Shown here: positions 26,301 to 35,393 of the stretch, piece after piece | How the letters are laid out: every line of letters begins with the position of its first letter | Numbering within the stretch: the stretch's first letter is position 1 | The notes under the pieces: generated by a model | The model's database searches: none | The model's input: only the letters and a program-made list of their open reading frames with translations | Told to the model about the DNA's origin: nothing | Translations under genes and position numbers: made by a program | Source: JBBIMP01 sp037444305 | GTDB lineage: Bacteria > Acidobacteriota > UBA6911 | Reading direction: 5' to 3' | Length of the DNA: 64,000 bases | Assembly (NCBI GenBank): GCA_037444305.1 | Contig: JBBIMP010000026.1 | Location: 1 to 64,000 of the forward strand

Positions 26301-27199
26301 GCGCAACCATCGAAAGACGAGAGGTGAAGGCCGAGGATCATCCCATTGCTCCCTACCTGCGGATGGACCGCATGCCGCACATCTGGTGCCCCACCTGCGG
26401 CATCGGCACGGTAGTCAAATGCTACGCCACCGCACTGGGCGAGGCCGGCATCGACCTGGACAAGGCCGCCATCGTTTCCGGCATCGGCTGCACCGGAAGG
26501 GTGGCGGGCTACATGAAGCTGGATGCGTTCCACACCACCCACGGACGCGCCCTGCCGTTCGCCACCGGCCTGAAGCTGGGGAGGCCCGAGCTGCTGGTGA
26601 CGGTATTCTCGGGCGACGGGGACCTGGTGGGCATCGGCGGCAACCATTTCATCCACACGGCGCGCAGGAACATGGACCTGCTGGTGGTCCTGGTGAACAA
26701 CTTCATATACGGGATGACCGGAGGCCAGAATGCGCCCACCACGCCCATGACCGCGCGGTCCTCCACGATGCCGTTCGGCAACTTCGAAAGGCCCTTCAAC
26801 ATCCCGCACCTGGCGGCCAGCAGCGGGGCGAGCTACGTCGCCCGTTGGACGTGCCTCCACTTCCGCCGCCTGACGCAGTCCTTCAAGGAAGCCATGCAGC
26901 GCAAGGGCTTCCGGCTGATCGAGGTGATTGCGCCGTGCTCGACGCTCTACGCGCGGCTCAACAAGCTGGGAACGGGACTCGACCTGATGCGCTTCTACCA
27001 CGACAACGCCGAAATCCGGCACGGCGCCGACACCAGGGAACTGGACATCGATTTCCAGGGGAGGATCGTCTGCGGGAAGTTCGTGGACCAGGAACGGCCC
27101 ACGTTCAGCGAGATGATGGACGAGCATTACCGGCAGATCCTCGGTGACAGGTACCGGCCGATGCCGCCGGAAGGGGGGATGATCCATGGACAGGACTGA
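26297..27199 (+). CDS. korB: 2-oxoacid:ferredoxin oxidoreductase beta subunit, KorB
   Basis: A 300-residue TPP-binding subunit. WCPTCGIGTVVK supplies two Cys of the [4Fe-4S] site. The diphosphate motif is FSGDGDLVGIGGNHFIHTARRN, with VNNFIYGMTGGQNAPTTP following, which is diagnostic of KorB/VorA-type beta chains. The ATG overlaps the korA stop by 4 nt, and the 3' end overlaps korC by 14 nt, so all four kor genes are tightly coupled. It is the catalytic subunit. Confidence 0.92.
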   Translation: MSATIERREVKAEDHPIAPYLRMDRMPHIWCPTCGIGTVVKCYATALGEAGIDLDKAAIVSGIGCTGRVAGYMKLDAFHTTHGRALPFATGLKLGRPELLVTVFSGDGDLVGIGGNHFIHTARRNMDLLVVLVNNFIYGMTGGQNAPTTPMTARSSTMPFGNFERPFNIPHLAASSGASYVARWTCLHFRRLTQSFKEAMQRKGFRLIEVIAPCSTLYARLNKLGTGLDLMRFYHDNAEIRHGADTRELDIDFQGRIVCGKFVDQERPTFSEMMDEHYRQILGDRYRPMPPEGGMIHGQD

Positions 27200-27782
27200 A
27201 ATACGCATCACCGGCTTCGGAGGGCAGGGCGTCATCCTCGCGGGGTACATCATCGGCAAGGCCTGCGCGGTGAATGCCGGCCGCAACGCCACCATGACCC
27301 AGAGCTTCGGCCCCGAGGCGCGTGGTTCGGCCTGCAGCACCACGCTGGTCGTCGCCGACGAGGAGATTCTCTACCCCTACATTCAGCGCCCCGACGTTTT
27401 CGTCGTGATGTCGGCCGAGGGCTGCGAAAAGTACCTGGACGAACTGAAGGAGGGAGGGACGCTCATCTACGAGAAGGACCTGGTGCGCCCCCGCCTCGCG
27501 GAGGGGAGGAAGTCTTACGGGATCCCATCGACGAGGATCGCGGAATCCCTGGGAAGGGTGATCGTGCAAAACATCGTCATGCTCGGTTTCGTCGCCGCGG
27601 TCACGGGTATCGCGACGCGCGCGGAGATGCGCGAGGCTGTCCGTTCGTCGGTGCCGCCGGGGACGGAGGAAACCAACCTCAGGGCGTTTGATGCCGGCTA
27701 TGACTATTTCGTGCAGGAGTACGCCGGGCCGGCAGAGGCGGGACAGGACGGGGAGGCGACACAGGCCGCGCCGCCGTCCTGA
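27186..27782 (+). CDS. korC: 2-oxoacid:ferredoxin oxidoreductase gamma subunit, KorC
   Basis: A 198-residue gamma subunit, recognised by ITGFGGQGVILAGYIIG at the N terminus, QSFGPEARGSACSTTLVV, and the C-terminal VPPGTEETNLRAFDAGYDY. It forms domain III, contributing to CoA binding and assembly. It begins inside korB (14-nt overlap, with GGGGGGATGATCC before the ATG). A gap of 143 nt to the first hdrA contains no gene, only a stretch reading ACGCGGAGCCACGGAGAGGC that looks like a dispersed repeat. The kor and hdr parts may therefore have separate promoters. Confidence 0.9.
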   Translation: MDRTEIRITGFGGQGVILAGYIIGKACAVNAGRNATMTQSFGPEARGSACSTTLVVADEEILYPYIQRPDVFVVMSAEGCEKYLDELKEGGTLIYEKDLVRPRLAEGRKSYGIPSTRIAESLGRVIVQNIVMLGFVAAVTGIATRAEMREAVRSSVPPGTEETNLRAFDAGYDYFVQEYAGPAEAGQDGEATQAAPPS

Positions 27783-27925
27783 CCGTACGGGAGAAGGGAG
27801 GCATCCGGAAGCGTTACACGCGGAGCCACGGAGAGGCCCGGAGAGATCCGTGAATTCTCGCCATGTCACAGCTTCCGGATTGAGCGCTCTCGGGACAGCG
27901 GCAGGCAGATTGGAGGAAGGCAAAG

Positions 27926-30900
27926 TTGGATCCGCAGCCTGAAACCATGGTGGAGGAACCCGTCGGCTCCGGCGAGAAAAGGGCGCTCGTCATCGGCGGG
28001 GGCATCGCCGGCATCCAGGCCGCGCTCGACCTGGCCAACGCCCGCATTCGCGTGACGCTGGTGGAAAAGTCGCCGTCGCTCGGCGGGCGCATGGCCCAGC
28101 TCGACAAGACCTTTCCGACCATGGACTGCTCGATATGAATCCTCGGCCCTCGGGCCATGGATGCCGGTCGGCATCCGCTCATCGAGGTGCTGACGAACGC
28201 GGAGGTCGTGGGCTGCGAAGGCGAGCCGGGCGGCTTCCGCGTGAAGGTGCGCCGGCACCCGCGTTACGTGCGCGAGGATCTGTGCGTCGCCTGCGGGCTG
28301 TGCGTGGACGTCTGTCCGCAGGTTTCGGGCAATGAGTTCGATGCCGGGCTGAAATCGCGCAAGGCGATCTACCGGCCGTTTCCGCAGTCCGTCCCCGCAG
28401 CCTACATCATCGACCGCGGGTCCTGCCTCAACGACACCCAGCTTCTGAGCTGCAATCACTGCATGAAGGCCTGCGACGTGGGGGCCATCGACTTCGACAT
28501 GCGGGCGGAGGAGCGGGAATTCGAGGCCGGCGCGATCATCGTGGCCGTCGGCTTCCAGGAGTTCGACGCCCGCGCTCTGGGGAACTACGGTTACGGGCGC
28601 CATCCGAACGTCATCACGAGCCTGGAGCTGGAGCGGATGCTGAACGCCTCCGGGGTGACCCAGGGGCACGTCGTCCGGCCCTCGGACCTGCGCACGCCGA
28701 AGCGCATCGTCTTCGTGCAGTGCGTGGGGGCGCGCGGCGAGGGAGGGCGCGCGTACTGCAGCCGCTTCTGCTGCATGAACGCGGTGAAGGATTCCATGCT
28801 CATCCGGCAGCACGACCCGGAGGTCGAGGATGTGACCATTCTCTACACGGACCTGCGCGCATTCGGCAAGGGTTTCGACGACTTTGTGCGGAGGTCGGTG
28901 GACGAAAAAAGCGCGCGGTACATCCGGGGGCGGCCGGCCAAGGTCGAACGCGTCCCGGAAGACGACTTGCTGGAGGTGTTCGTCGAGGACACCATCGGCC
29001 ACCGCCAGGAGCGGCTGCCGGCCGACCTGGTGGTGCTGTCGGTGGCGGCGGCGCCGAACGACGGGGCGCCGGCATTGGCCGGCATGCTGGGCGTGGAGAC
29101 GGATGAGTACGGATTTTTCCGGCGGAAGGATCCCGCGGTCTCGGCGGTCGAGACCGCCCGCGACGGTGTGTTTGTCTGCGGGAGCGCGGTCGGGCCGCAG
29201 GTCATACCGGACTGCGTGGCCCAGGCATCCGCCGCCGCGGCGCGTGCCCAGCTCTTCCTCGCGGGGGATCGCGTGGAGAAGCGCAAAGCACCCGTCGAAC
29301 AGCTCGATCTTTCCGGCCCGCCGCGCGTCGGGCTGATGGTCTGCCGCTGCGGCATCAACATTGCGGGCCTGCTCGATGTCGCGGAGTTGACGGGCTACGG
29401 GGAAGGGCTGCCGCAGGTGGTCGTATCCCGGGACGAGCTGTTTGCCTGCTCCGCGGCCGGCCAGGAGGAGCTGATCGAATTGATCAGGGAGAACAACCTG
29501 AACAGGATCGTGGTTGCCGCCTGCACCCCCCGCACCCACGAGCCGGTATTCAGGGAAACCCTCGCACAGGCAGGCTTCAATCCCTACCTGCTCGAGATGG
29601 TCAACATCCGCGACCAGTGCTCGTGGGTGCACGTCAGGGACCGGGCACATGCGCAGGAGAAGGCCCGGGCGCTGATCCGCATGGGCGCGGCCCGGGCGCG
29701 GCATCTGGAGGCGCTGCAGGAAGGGGCGTCGCCCATGACGCGGGCGGCGCTCGTGATCGGCGGCGGCATCGCGGGGATCGAGGCGGCCACCGACCTGGCC
29801 AACCAGGGCTTCCCGGTGACCCTGGTGGAAAAGGAAGGGCACCTGGGGGGAAGGCTGGCAGAGCCCAATCTCAAGTTCCTCTATCCGAACCTGCGGAAAG
29901 CCTCGGATGTGCTGGCGCTGAAGCTCAGGCGGCTGGAAGAGAGCGGCGCAAGGGTGCTGCTCAACACAGAGGTCGAAAGCGTCACGGGATTCGTCGGCAG
30001 CTTCGACGCCCGGCTCCGGTCGAGGTCGGAGGAGATCCTCCCGGTGGGCGCCGTGATCCTCGCGATCGGGGCGGACCTCTACGATCCCCGGGGCGAGTTC
30101 GGATACGGCAGGCTGCCCAACGTGCTCACGAGCCAAGAGCTCGAACGGGCTTTCATCGAGGGGGAGTCCGCGCTCTCCTTCGGCGGGGTTCGGCCAAGGA
30201 GCGCGTCGATCATACTCTGCGTCGGCTCCCGCGAGGCGGACAGCCATTCCGGCTGCTCACGCTACTGCTGCCCGACCTCCATCAAGCAGGCGATGCAGCT
30301 GTGCCGGCAGGGGATCGACACGACGATCTTCTACCGCGACATCCGGACCGTCTCCACCGGCGCCGAGGAGATGTACCGGGAAGCGCGGCGAAGGGGCGTG
30401 CTCTTTGTCCGGGTTCCGCCCGGCGAGGTGCCCGCCGTTGTTGGAAGAAAGCGCGCCCAGTTCGTGCGCTGCCACGACGAGCTTCTTGGACGCACGCTGG
30501 AGGTCCCGGCCGACCTGGTAGTTCTGGCCGTGGGAATGAGGCCGAAGCGGGAGGAGACGGCGCGGCTTCACGACATGCTGAAGGCGAGCCTGGGCCTGGA
30601 CGGGTATTTCCTCGAACGGCACCCGGAGCTTGCGCCCGTGGAGACCGTGGTGGAGGGCGTTTTCGTGGCCGGCACGGCGCAGGGTCCCAAGGACATCGTC
30701 GATACGGTGGCGCAGGCTTCGGCGGCTGCGGCCAAGGCCTCCGTCCTGCTGGCGCACGACACCGTGAGGCTCGACCCGGCGGTCTCGGTCGTCGACGGGA
30801 AACGGTGCCGCGCCTGCGGGCAGTGCGTGGAGCTCTGCGAGTTCCGCGCGCCGCAGCTGGTGCAGGACGCGGATGGGGCATGGCTGGCCCAGATCAACGC

Positions 30901-31030
30901 GTCGCTCTGCAAGGGGTGCGGGACCTGCGCCAGCTGGTGCCCCTCGGGGGCGATCCGTGCGATGCACTTCACCGACCGGCAGGTGGAGGCGATGATCGAC
31001 GCATTCCTGGTCGGAGAGGCGGCCTCATGA
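27926..31030 (+). CDS. hdrA: Selenocysteine-containing double HdrA (heterodisulfide reductase A-like)
   Basis: A 1034-residue flavoprotein if the in-frame TGA at 28136-28138 is read as Sec71. The flanking text DCSI-U-ILGPRA matches the DCSxC-ILxPK segment in which HdrA has a cluster-ligating Cys. Half 1 (about 1-460) has the FAD motif GGGIAGI, Sec71, CVACGLCVDVCP (about 118) and further Cys. Half 2 (about 467-1034) starts like a complete HdrA (VCRCGINIAG), has a second GGGIAGI (about 608) but no Cys/Sec at the equivalent site, and ends with a 2x[4Fe-4S] ferredoxin domain (CRACGQCVELCE, CKGCGTCASWCP). A TTG start is chosen because of the strong GGAGGAAGG 6 nt before it. Expected role: the flavin bifurcation subunit. 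mvhD overlaps by ATGA. Confidence 0.9.
28160..28175 (+). promoter_or_regulatory. Candidate bacterial SECIS hairpin of hdrA-1
   Basis: A 6-bp perfect stem GATGCC/GGCATC closes the tetraloop GGTC. It starts 21 nt after the TGA, within the range seen for bacterial SECIS elements, whose small apical loop needs early G residues (E. coli fdhF has GGUC in its loop). The same 16 nt stand at the same distance behind the TGA of the second hdrA. Confidence 0.75.
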
Positions 31031-31527
31031 AAGCCGAAGCGAAAAAGCTGAAAACCACAGCCGGCGGCCGGCAACCGGATTCCTGGAATCCCAGCCTGGT
31101 CGTGTTCGCCTGCAACTGGTGCTCCTATGCCGGCGCCGACACGGCGGGCGTCTCCCGGATCCAGCAGCAGCCCCATTTCCGGATCATCCGCGTGATGTGC
31201 TCCGGCCGGATCCACCCGGCGTTCGTGCTCCGGGCGTTCGAGCGGGGCGCCGACGGCGTCCTTGTCTCGGGCTGCCACTTCGGAGACTGCCACTATGTTT
31301 TCGGCAATCACCGCGCCGTCGAGCAGTTCGAGAAGACGAAGCGGGTCGTGCACCTGCTCGGCCTGGAGGACGGGCGCCTGCGCCTGGAGTGGATCAGCGC
31401 GGCGGAAGGGGCGCGGTTTGCCCAGGTTATCAACGAGTTCACGGACGAGGTTCGGAAGCTCGGCCCCAGCCCCCTGGCGGGCGGGACCGCGCCCGGGCCG
31501 GGCCGGGGAGCCGCGACCGATGCTTGA
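31027..31527 (+). CDS. mvhD: MvhD/FlpD-like iron-sulfur protein
   Basis: A 166-residue protein of the methyl-viologen-reducing hydrogenase delta family. VVFACNWCSYAGADTAGVSR holds the CxxC, VMCSGRIHPAFV follows, and VSGCHFGDCHYVFGN holds further [2Fe-2S] ligands. In known complexes MvhD carries electrons between HdrA and a hydrogenase or formate dehydrogenase. Here it overlaps hdrA by ATGA and the next gene by 8 nt, but no hydrogenase is encoded, so its donor or acceptor is another enzyme. The Cys residues are ordinary TGC codons; this is not a selenoprotein. Confidence 0.88.
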   Translation: MKAEAKKLKTTAGGRQPDSWNPSLVVFACNWCSYAGADTAGVSRIQQQPHFRIIRVMCSGRIHPAFVLRAFERGADGVLVSGCHFGDCHYVFGNHRAVEQFEKTKRVVHLLGLEDGRLRLEWISAAEGARFAQVINEFTDEVRKLGPSPLAGGTAPGPGRGAATDA

Positions 31528-32662
31528 TCTCGAAGGTGCGGTGAAGGCGACCAGGGCATGGGCCTGCTACGACTGCGGGAAGTGCGCCGGCTCCTGTCCC
31601 GTGGCCCGCTCCGGAGGGGACCTCAGCCCGAGGCGCCACGTGCTCTCGGCCGTGGAGGGGCGGAAGCAGACCGTACTGGAGGACGCCTCGGTTTTCAGCT
31701 GCCTGACCTGCGGCATGTGCGACCGCCGCTGCCCGGTCGAGGTCGACTTCACCGGCCTGGTGAGAGCCTTGCGCGGCCTTCACCGCAGCGAGGGAAGCGA
31801 GCCGCAGTGCCCTCACGGAGGAGCATTGCAATCGGTGATGCGCATGATGGCGCGCGGCGGCACCGTGCAAAGGCGCACCGGCTGGCTCGAGGGGGGGATG
31901 AAGGCCGAGCCGGAAAAAGGCGGCGTTTTTTACTGGGCGGGCTGCACGCCTTACTACGACGCGTTTTTCAGCGACTTGGGGCCCTCGGTGCTCAACGGCT
32001 GCAGGGCGGCGGTGCGGATCATGAACCGCGCCGGCGAGATCCCGGTCGTCTCCCCCGAGGAGCGCTGCTGCGGGCACGACCTGTTGTGGAACGGCGACGC
32101 GGATAATTTCGAACTGCTGGCGCGGCACAATGTCGAGCTGGTGGAGCGCAGCGGGGCGGAGACGGTCGTGACCTCCTGCGCCGAGTGCCTCAGGACGTGG
32201 AAGCTCGACTACGAGCCATTCTTCGCAGGCAAGCCGCCGCGCGTTCTGCACATCAGCGAATACATCGCGGAACGGCTGCCGCGCCTGGAGCTGAAGAAGG
32301 GCCGCCCCTTGCGGGTGGCCTTCCAGGACCCGTGCCGCCTGGGAAGGCATCTCGGGATTTACGAGCCGCCGCGGCAGGTTCTGGGTGCTGTCCCCGGCGT
32401 GGATGTCGCGGAGATGGACAAAAACCGGGCCAACGCGCTCTGCTGCGCCGGCGGAACCTGGTCCAACTGCGACCGGGTGGCGAAAAAGATCCAGGTCGAA
32501 CGGCTGAAGGAGGCGCGGGCCGCGGGTGCCGTGATGCTGGCGACCGGATGCCCCAAGTGCCGGATTCACCTCCGGTGCGCGATGAAGGATCCGAATCTGG
32601 GAGGGGAAATGGAGATCGAAATGGTCGACCTCGCCGAGCTGGTGGCGGCCGCCCTCGCTTGA
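31520..32662 (+). CDS. HdrC-HdrB fusion (two CCG domains), paralogue 1
   Basis: A 380-residue protein joining HdrC and HdrB functions. The N-terminal HdrC-like part has two [4Fe-4S] motifs, CYDCGKCAGSCP (about 16-27) and CLTCGMCDRRCP (about 61-72). Two CCG domains follow: GCTPYYD...CCGHDLLW...CAEC and DPCRLGRH...CCAGGTW...CPKC. These bind the non-cubane clusters used for disulfide or related reduction in HdrB. It starts 8 nt before the mvhD stop. The family also includes GlpC-like and DsrK-like subunits, so the oxidised substrate is unknown. Confidence 0.87.
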   Translation: MLDLEGAVKATRAWACYDCGKCAGSCPVARSGGDLSPRRHVLSAVEGRKQTVLEDASVFSCLTCGMCDRRCPVEVDFTGLVRALRGLHRSEGSEPQCPHGGALQSVMRMMARGGTVQRRTGWLEGGMKAEPEKGGVFYWAGCTPYYDAFFSDLGPSVLNGCRAAVRIMNRAGEIPVVSPEERCCGHDLLWNGDADNFELLARHNVELVERSGAETVVTSCAECLRTWKLDYEPFFAGKPPRVLHISEYIAERLPRLELKKGRPLRVAFQDPCRLGRHLGIYEPPRQVLGAVPGVDVAEMDKNRANALCCAGGTWSNCDRVAKKIQVERLKEARAAGAVMLATGCPKCRIHLRCAMKDPNLGGEMEIEMVDLAELVAAALA

Positions 32663-32728
32663 GCTGTCGGCTGGATTGATTACGAACGGGAGCAAAGCCG
32701 CCGCGAATTATGCGAATCCCGAGGGTTT

Positions 32729-32745
32729 GTGGAATTCGTGGCAAA
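32729..32745 (+). repeat. 17-bp repeat, copy 2
   Basis: GTGGAATTCGTGGCAAA, identical to 6023-6039. It lies in the 101-nt gap before the second hdrA, 18 nt from its start. The position upstream of a gene in both places could mean a regulatory role, or simple repeat debris. Confidence 0.5.
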
Positions 32746-32763
32746 TGAACAGGGAATAGGGCA

Positions 32764-35214
32764 ATGACTTCAATACCGACGCAAGAGCCACTGCGCGTGG
32801 GTGTCTTCGTCTGCGACTGCGGACTCAACATCGCCGGCGCGGTCGATTGTGCCGAGCTGACGAAGTATGCGCTGACGCTGCCGGACGTCGTGTGCGCCGT
32901 CCGGAACAAGTACACCTGCGCCGATCCGGGACAGAACGAGATCAAGGCGGCGATCCAGCAGGACCGCCTGAACCGCGTGGTCGTCGCATCCTGCACGCCG
33001 AGACAGCACGAGCCGACTTTCCGCCAATGCGTGCTCGAGGCGGGCCTCAATCCATACCTGATGGAGATGGCCAACCTGCGGGAGCACTGCTCGTGGGTGC
33101 ACCCCGGGGACAGGGCGGGGGCCACGCGCAAGGCGATGGACCTCGTGGCCGGCGCCGTGGCCCGGGCGCGCTTCCTGCAGCCGCAGGAAGAGCTGAGCGT
33201 GCCCGTGACCAGGGCGGCGCTGGTGATCGGCGGCGGCGTGACCGGCATCGAGGCGGCGCTGCAGCTCGCCGAGGCCGGCCACAAGGCCATCCTGGTGGAG
33301 AAACAGCCGTCCATCGGCGGGATCATGGCCCAGCTGGACAAGACCTATCCCACGATGGACTGCAGCATATGAATCCTCGGGCCCAAGGCCATCGATGCCG
33401 GTCGGCATCGAAACATCGAGCTGCTGACGAACAGCGAGGTGGAAGCGGTCTCCGGCTATGTCGGGAACTTCTCGGTAAAAATCCGCCGCAAAGCCCGCTA
33501 CGTCGACCCCGCCCTGTGCAACTCCTGCGGCGAGTGCGCCAAGGTCTGCCCGGTCGTGAAGCCGGACGAATTCCAGATGGGGCTGTCTTCGCGCAAGGCC
33601 ATCCACATCCCCTTCCCGCAGGCGGTCCCCTGCAGCTATGTCCTCAACATGGACGACTGCCTGGGCAACAACCCGCTGGCGTGCGGCAAGTGCGCAGAGG
33701 TCTGCGAAAGGCGGGCCATCGACTACGATGACCGCGACGAGATGGTGACGCGCGAGGTGGGCGCCGTCATCGTCGCGATCGGGCTCGACGTGTACGACCC
33801 GACCGAAATGGACGAGTACGGCTACACCCGCTTCGAGAACGTGATCACGTCCATGGAGTTCGAACGGCTCATCTGCGCAGGCGGACCGACCGGCGGCCAC
33901 TTCGTCCGGCCCAGCGATCACCGCCGGCCGTTGCGCATCGGATTCATCCAGTGCGTCGGGTCGCGCAATCCGCGGGTCGGGCGGCCCTACTGCTCCAACA
34001 TCTGCTGCATGAACACCATCAAGGACACGCTCCTGCTGGCCGACCACTATCCCGATGTCGAGAACACGGTCTTCTACCAGGACATCCGCGCCTTCGGGAA
34101 GTCCTTCGAGGACATGTTCCAGCGGTCCAAGGAAGCGGGCACGCGCTACGTCCGGGGGATTCCGGGCGATATCGAGGAGGATCCGAAAACGCGCAACCTG
34201 ACCCTGACGGTGGAAAACACCACCTCGGGCAGACTGGAGCGGCACGAGCTGGATATGGTCGTGCTCTCCGTGGGCGTCCAGCCCCCGGCCGACCTGGCCA
34301 AGATCTCGGGGCTGTTGACGCTTTCGAAAACCTCGGACGGGTTCCTGATGGAGTCGCACCCCAAGCTCAAACCGGTGGACGCGCCCACGCGGGGGGTCTA
34401 CTTCGCCGGGTTCTGCGAGGCGCCGAAGGACATCAAGGACTCGGTCTGCCAGGCGGGCGCGGCCGCGTCACGCGCCGGTGCGCTGCTCAACGCCGGGGAG
34501 ATCCACATAGAGGCGCTGACCAGCCGGATCGATGAGGCCGCCTGCAGCAAGTGCGGCCTGTGCGCGCCGGTCTGCCCCTATAACGCGATCACCTGGAAAA
34601 AAGGGGAGCCGGCGGCGGTCATCGAAGCCGCGTGCGCGGGCTGCGGCGCCTGCGGGGCGACCTGCAAGTACGGGGCGATCACCATGCGGCACTTCACCGA
34701 CGAGCAGCTGCTGGCGCAGGTGCGGTCGGTGCTGTCGGAGAATCCGCAGGACAAGGTGCTCGTGTTTGCCTGCAACTGGTGCTCCTACGCCGGCGGCGAC
34801 ATGGCCGGCATCTCGCGGATGCAGTACCCGGCGACCAACCGCGTGGTGCGGACGATGTGCTCGGCGCGCGTCTCGGCCGAGATGGTGCTGGAGGCCTTCC
34901 GCTGCGGTGCGCCGGTAGTGCTGGTTTCGGGCTGCCACTACGCAGACTGCCACTACATCAACGCGAACCGGCAGACCGTGAAGCGCATGCAGGCGCTGTG
35001 GGATACCCTGGAGAAGGCGGGTGTCCGGCCGGAAAGGCTCCAATTGGAGTGGATCAGCGCGGCCGAAGGCCTCAAGTTCGCCAAGGTCATGAAGCAGATG
35101 GAGGAACTGCGCCGGGCGGTCACGGCCGAGGAGATCGCCCACGCGCGCGAGGCGCTGAAGCAAAAGCCGCGAAAGGCGGCAAAACGCCGGATGCAGGAAG
35201 CAACCGTCACATGA
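32764..35214 (+). CDS. hdrA: Selenocysteine-containing HdrA fused to MvhD
   Basis: 816 residues if the in-frame TGA at 33370-33372 is Sec203. DCSI-U-ILGPKA again matches the conserved HdrA Cys-cluster segment. Order: N-terminal HdrA domain with VFVCDCGLNIAG and SCTPRQHEP (about 14-145), FAD-binding GGGVTGIEA (about 152), Sec203, CNSCGECAKVCP (about 252) and CGKCAEVCE, a C-terminal ferredoxin domain (CSKCGLCAPVCP about 594, CAGCGACGATCK about 625), then a complete MvhD domain (about 667-780; FACNWCSYAGGDMAG, SGCHYADCHY). This is a one-chain version of the HdrA-MvhD pair encoded upstream. The ATG has only a weak GGGAATAGGG before it. Confidence 0.9.
33392..33411 (+). promoter_or_regulatory. Candidate bacterial SECIS hairpin of hdrA-2
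   Basis: An 8-bp perfect stem TCGATGCC/GGCATCGA with loop GGTC. The inner GATGCC arm starts 21 nt after the TGA, exactly as in the first hdrA. Perfect pairing extends further than in copy 1, while the core hairpin is identical in sequence. Confidence 0.78.
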
Positions 35215-35235
35215 GCCGGAGGAAACGGAGGGAAC

Positions 35236-35388
35236 ATGGCGGGCACGACTGAAAACTTCCGCTGCATGATGTGCGGCCACGTGTACCAGGATCGGGTGGA
35301 AAAGGACGAGGACCGCGAGCGGTCCTGCCCGAAGTGCCGCTCCAACAGCATCCGGCATCTGAAGCAGAAGCCGGCCGACAGGGAGTAA
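35236..35388 (+). CDS. Small rubredoxin-like / zinc-ribbon protein
   Basis: A 50-residue protein with two CxxC knuckles (FRCMMCGH at about 9-14 and SCPKCRS at about 30-35) separated by a short charged loop. This is the pattern of rubredoxin-like or zinc-ribbon proteins that bind one Fe or Zn. The ATG is preceded by ACGGAGGGAAC. It sits 21 nt after hdrA-2 and 5 nt before the next hdr gene, so it belongs to the complex or its redox chain. The CxxC-X17-CxxC spacing is shorter than in classic rubredoxin. Confidence 0.75.
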   Translation: MAGTTENFRCMMCGHVYQDRVEKDEDRERSCPKCRSNSIRHLKQKPADRE

Positions 35389-35393
35389 AGAGG

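Noticed and set aside
28130..28157. hdrA-1 split by a nonsense mutation or frameshift
   Set aside because: The frame continues exactly through the TGA with conserved residues on both sides, and the second hdrA shows the same codon at the same place followed by the same hairpin.
31027..31527. MvhD as a third selenoprotein
   Set aside because: All conserved ligand positions are Cys codons and there is no in-frame TGA, unlike BamF or some archaeal MvhD.
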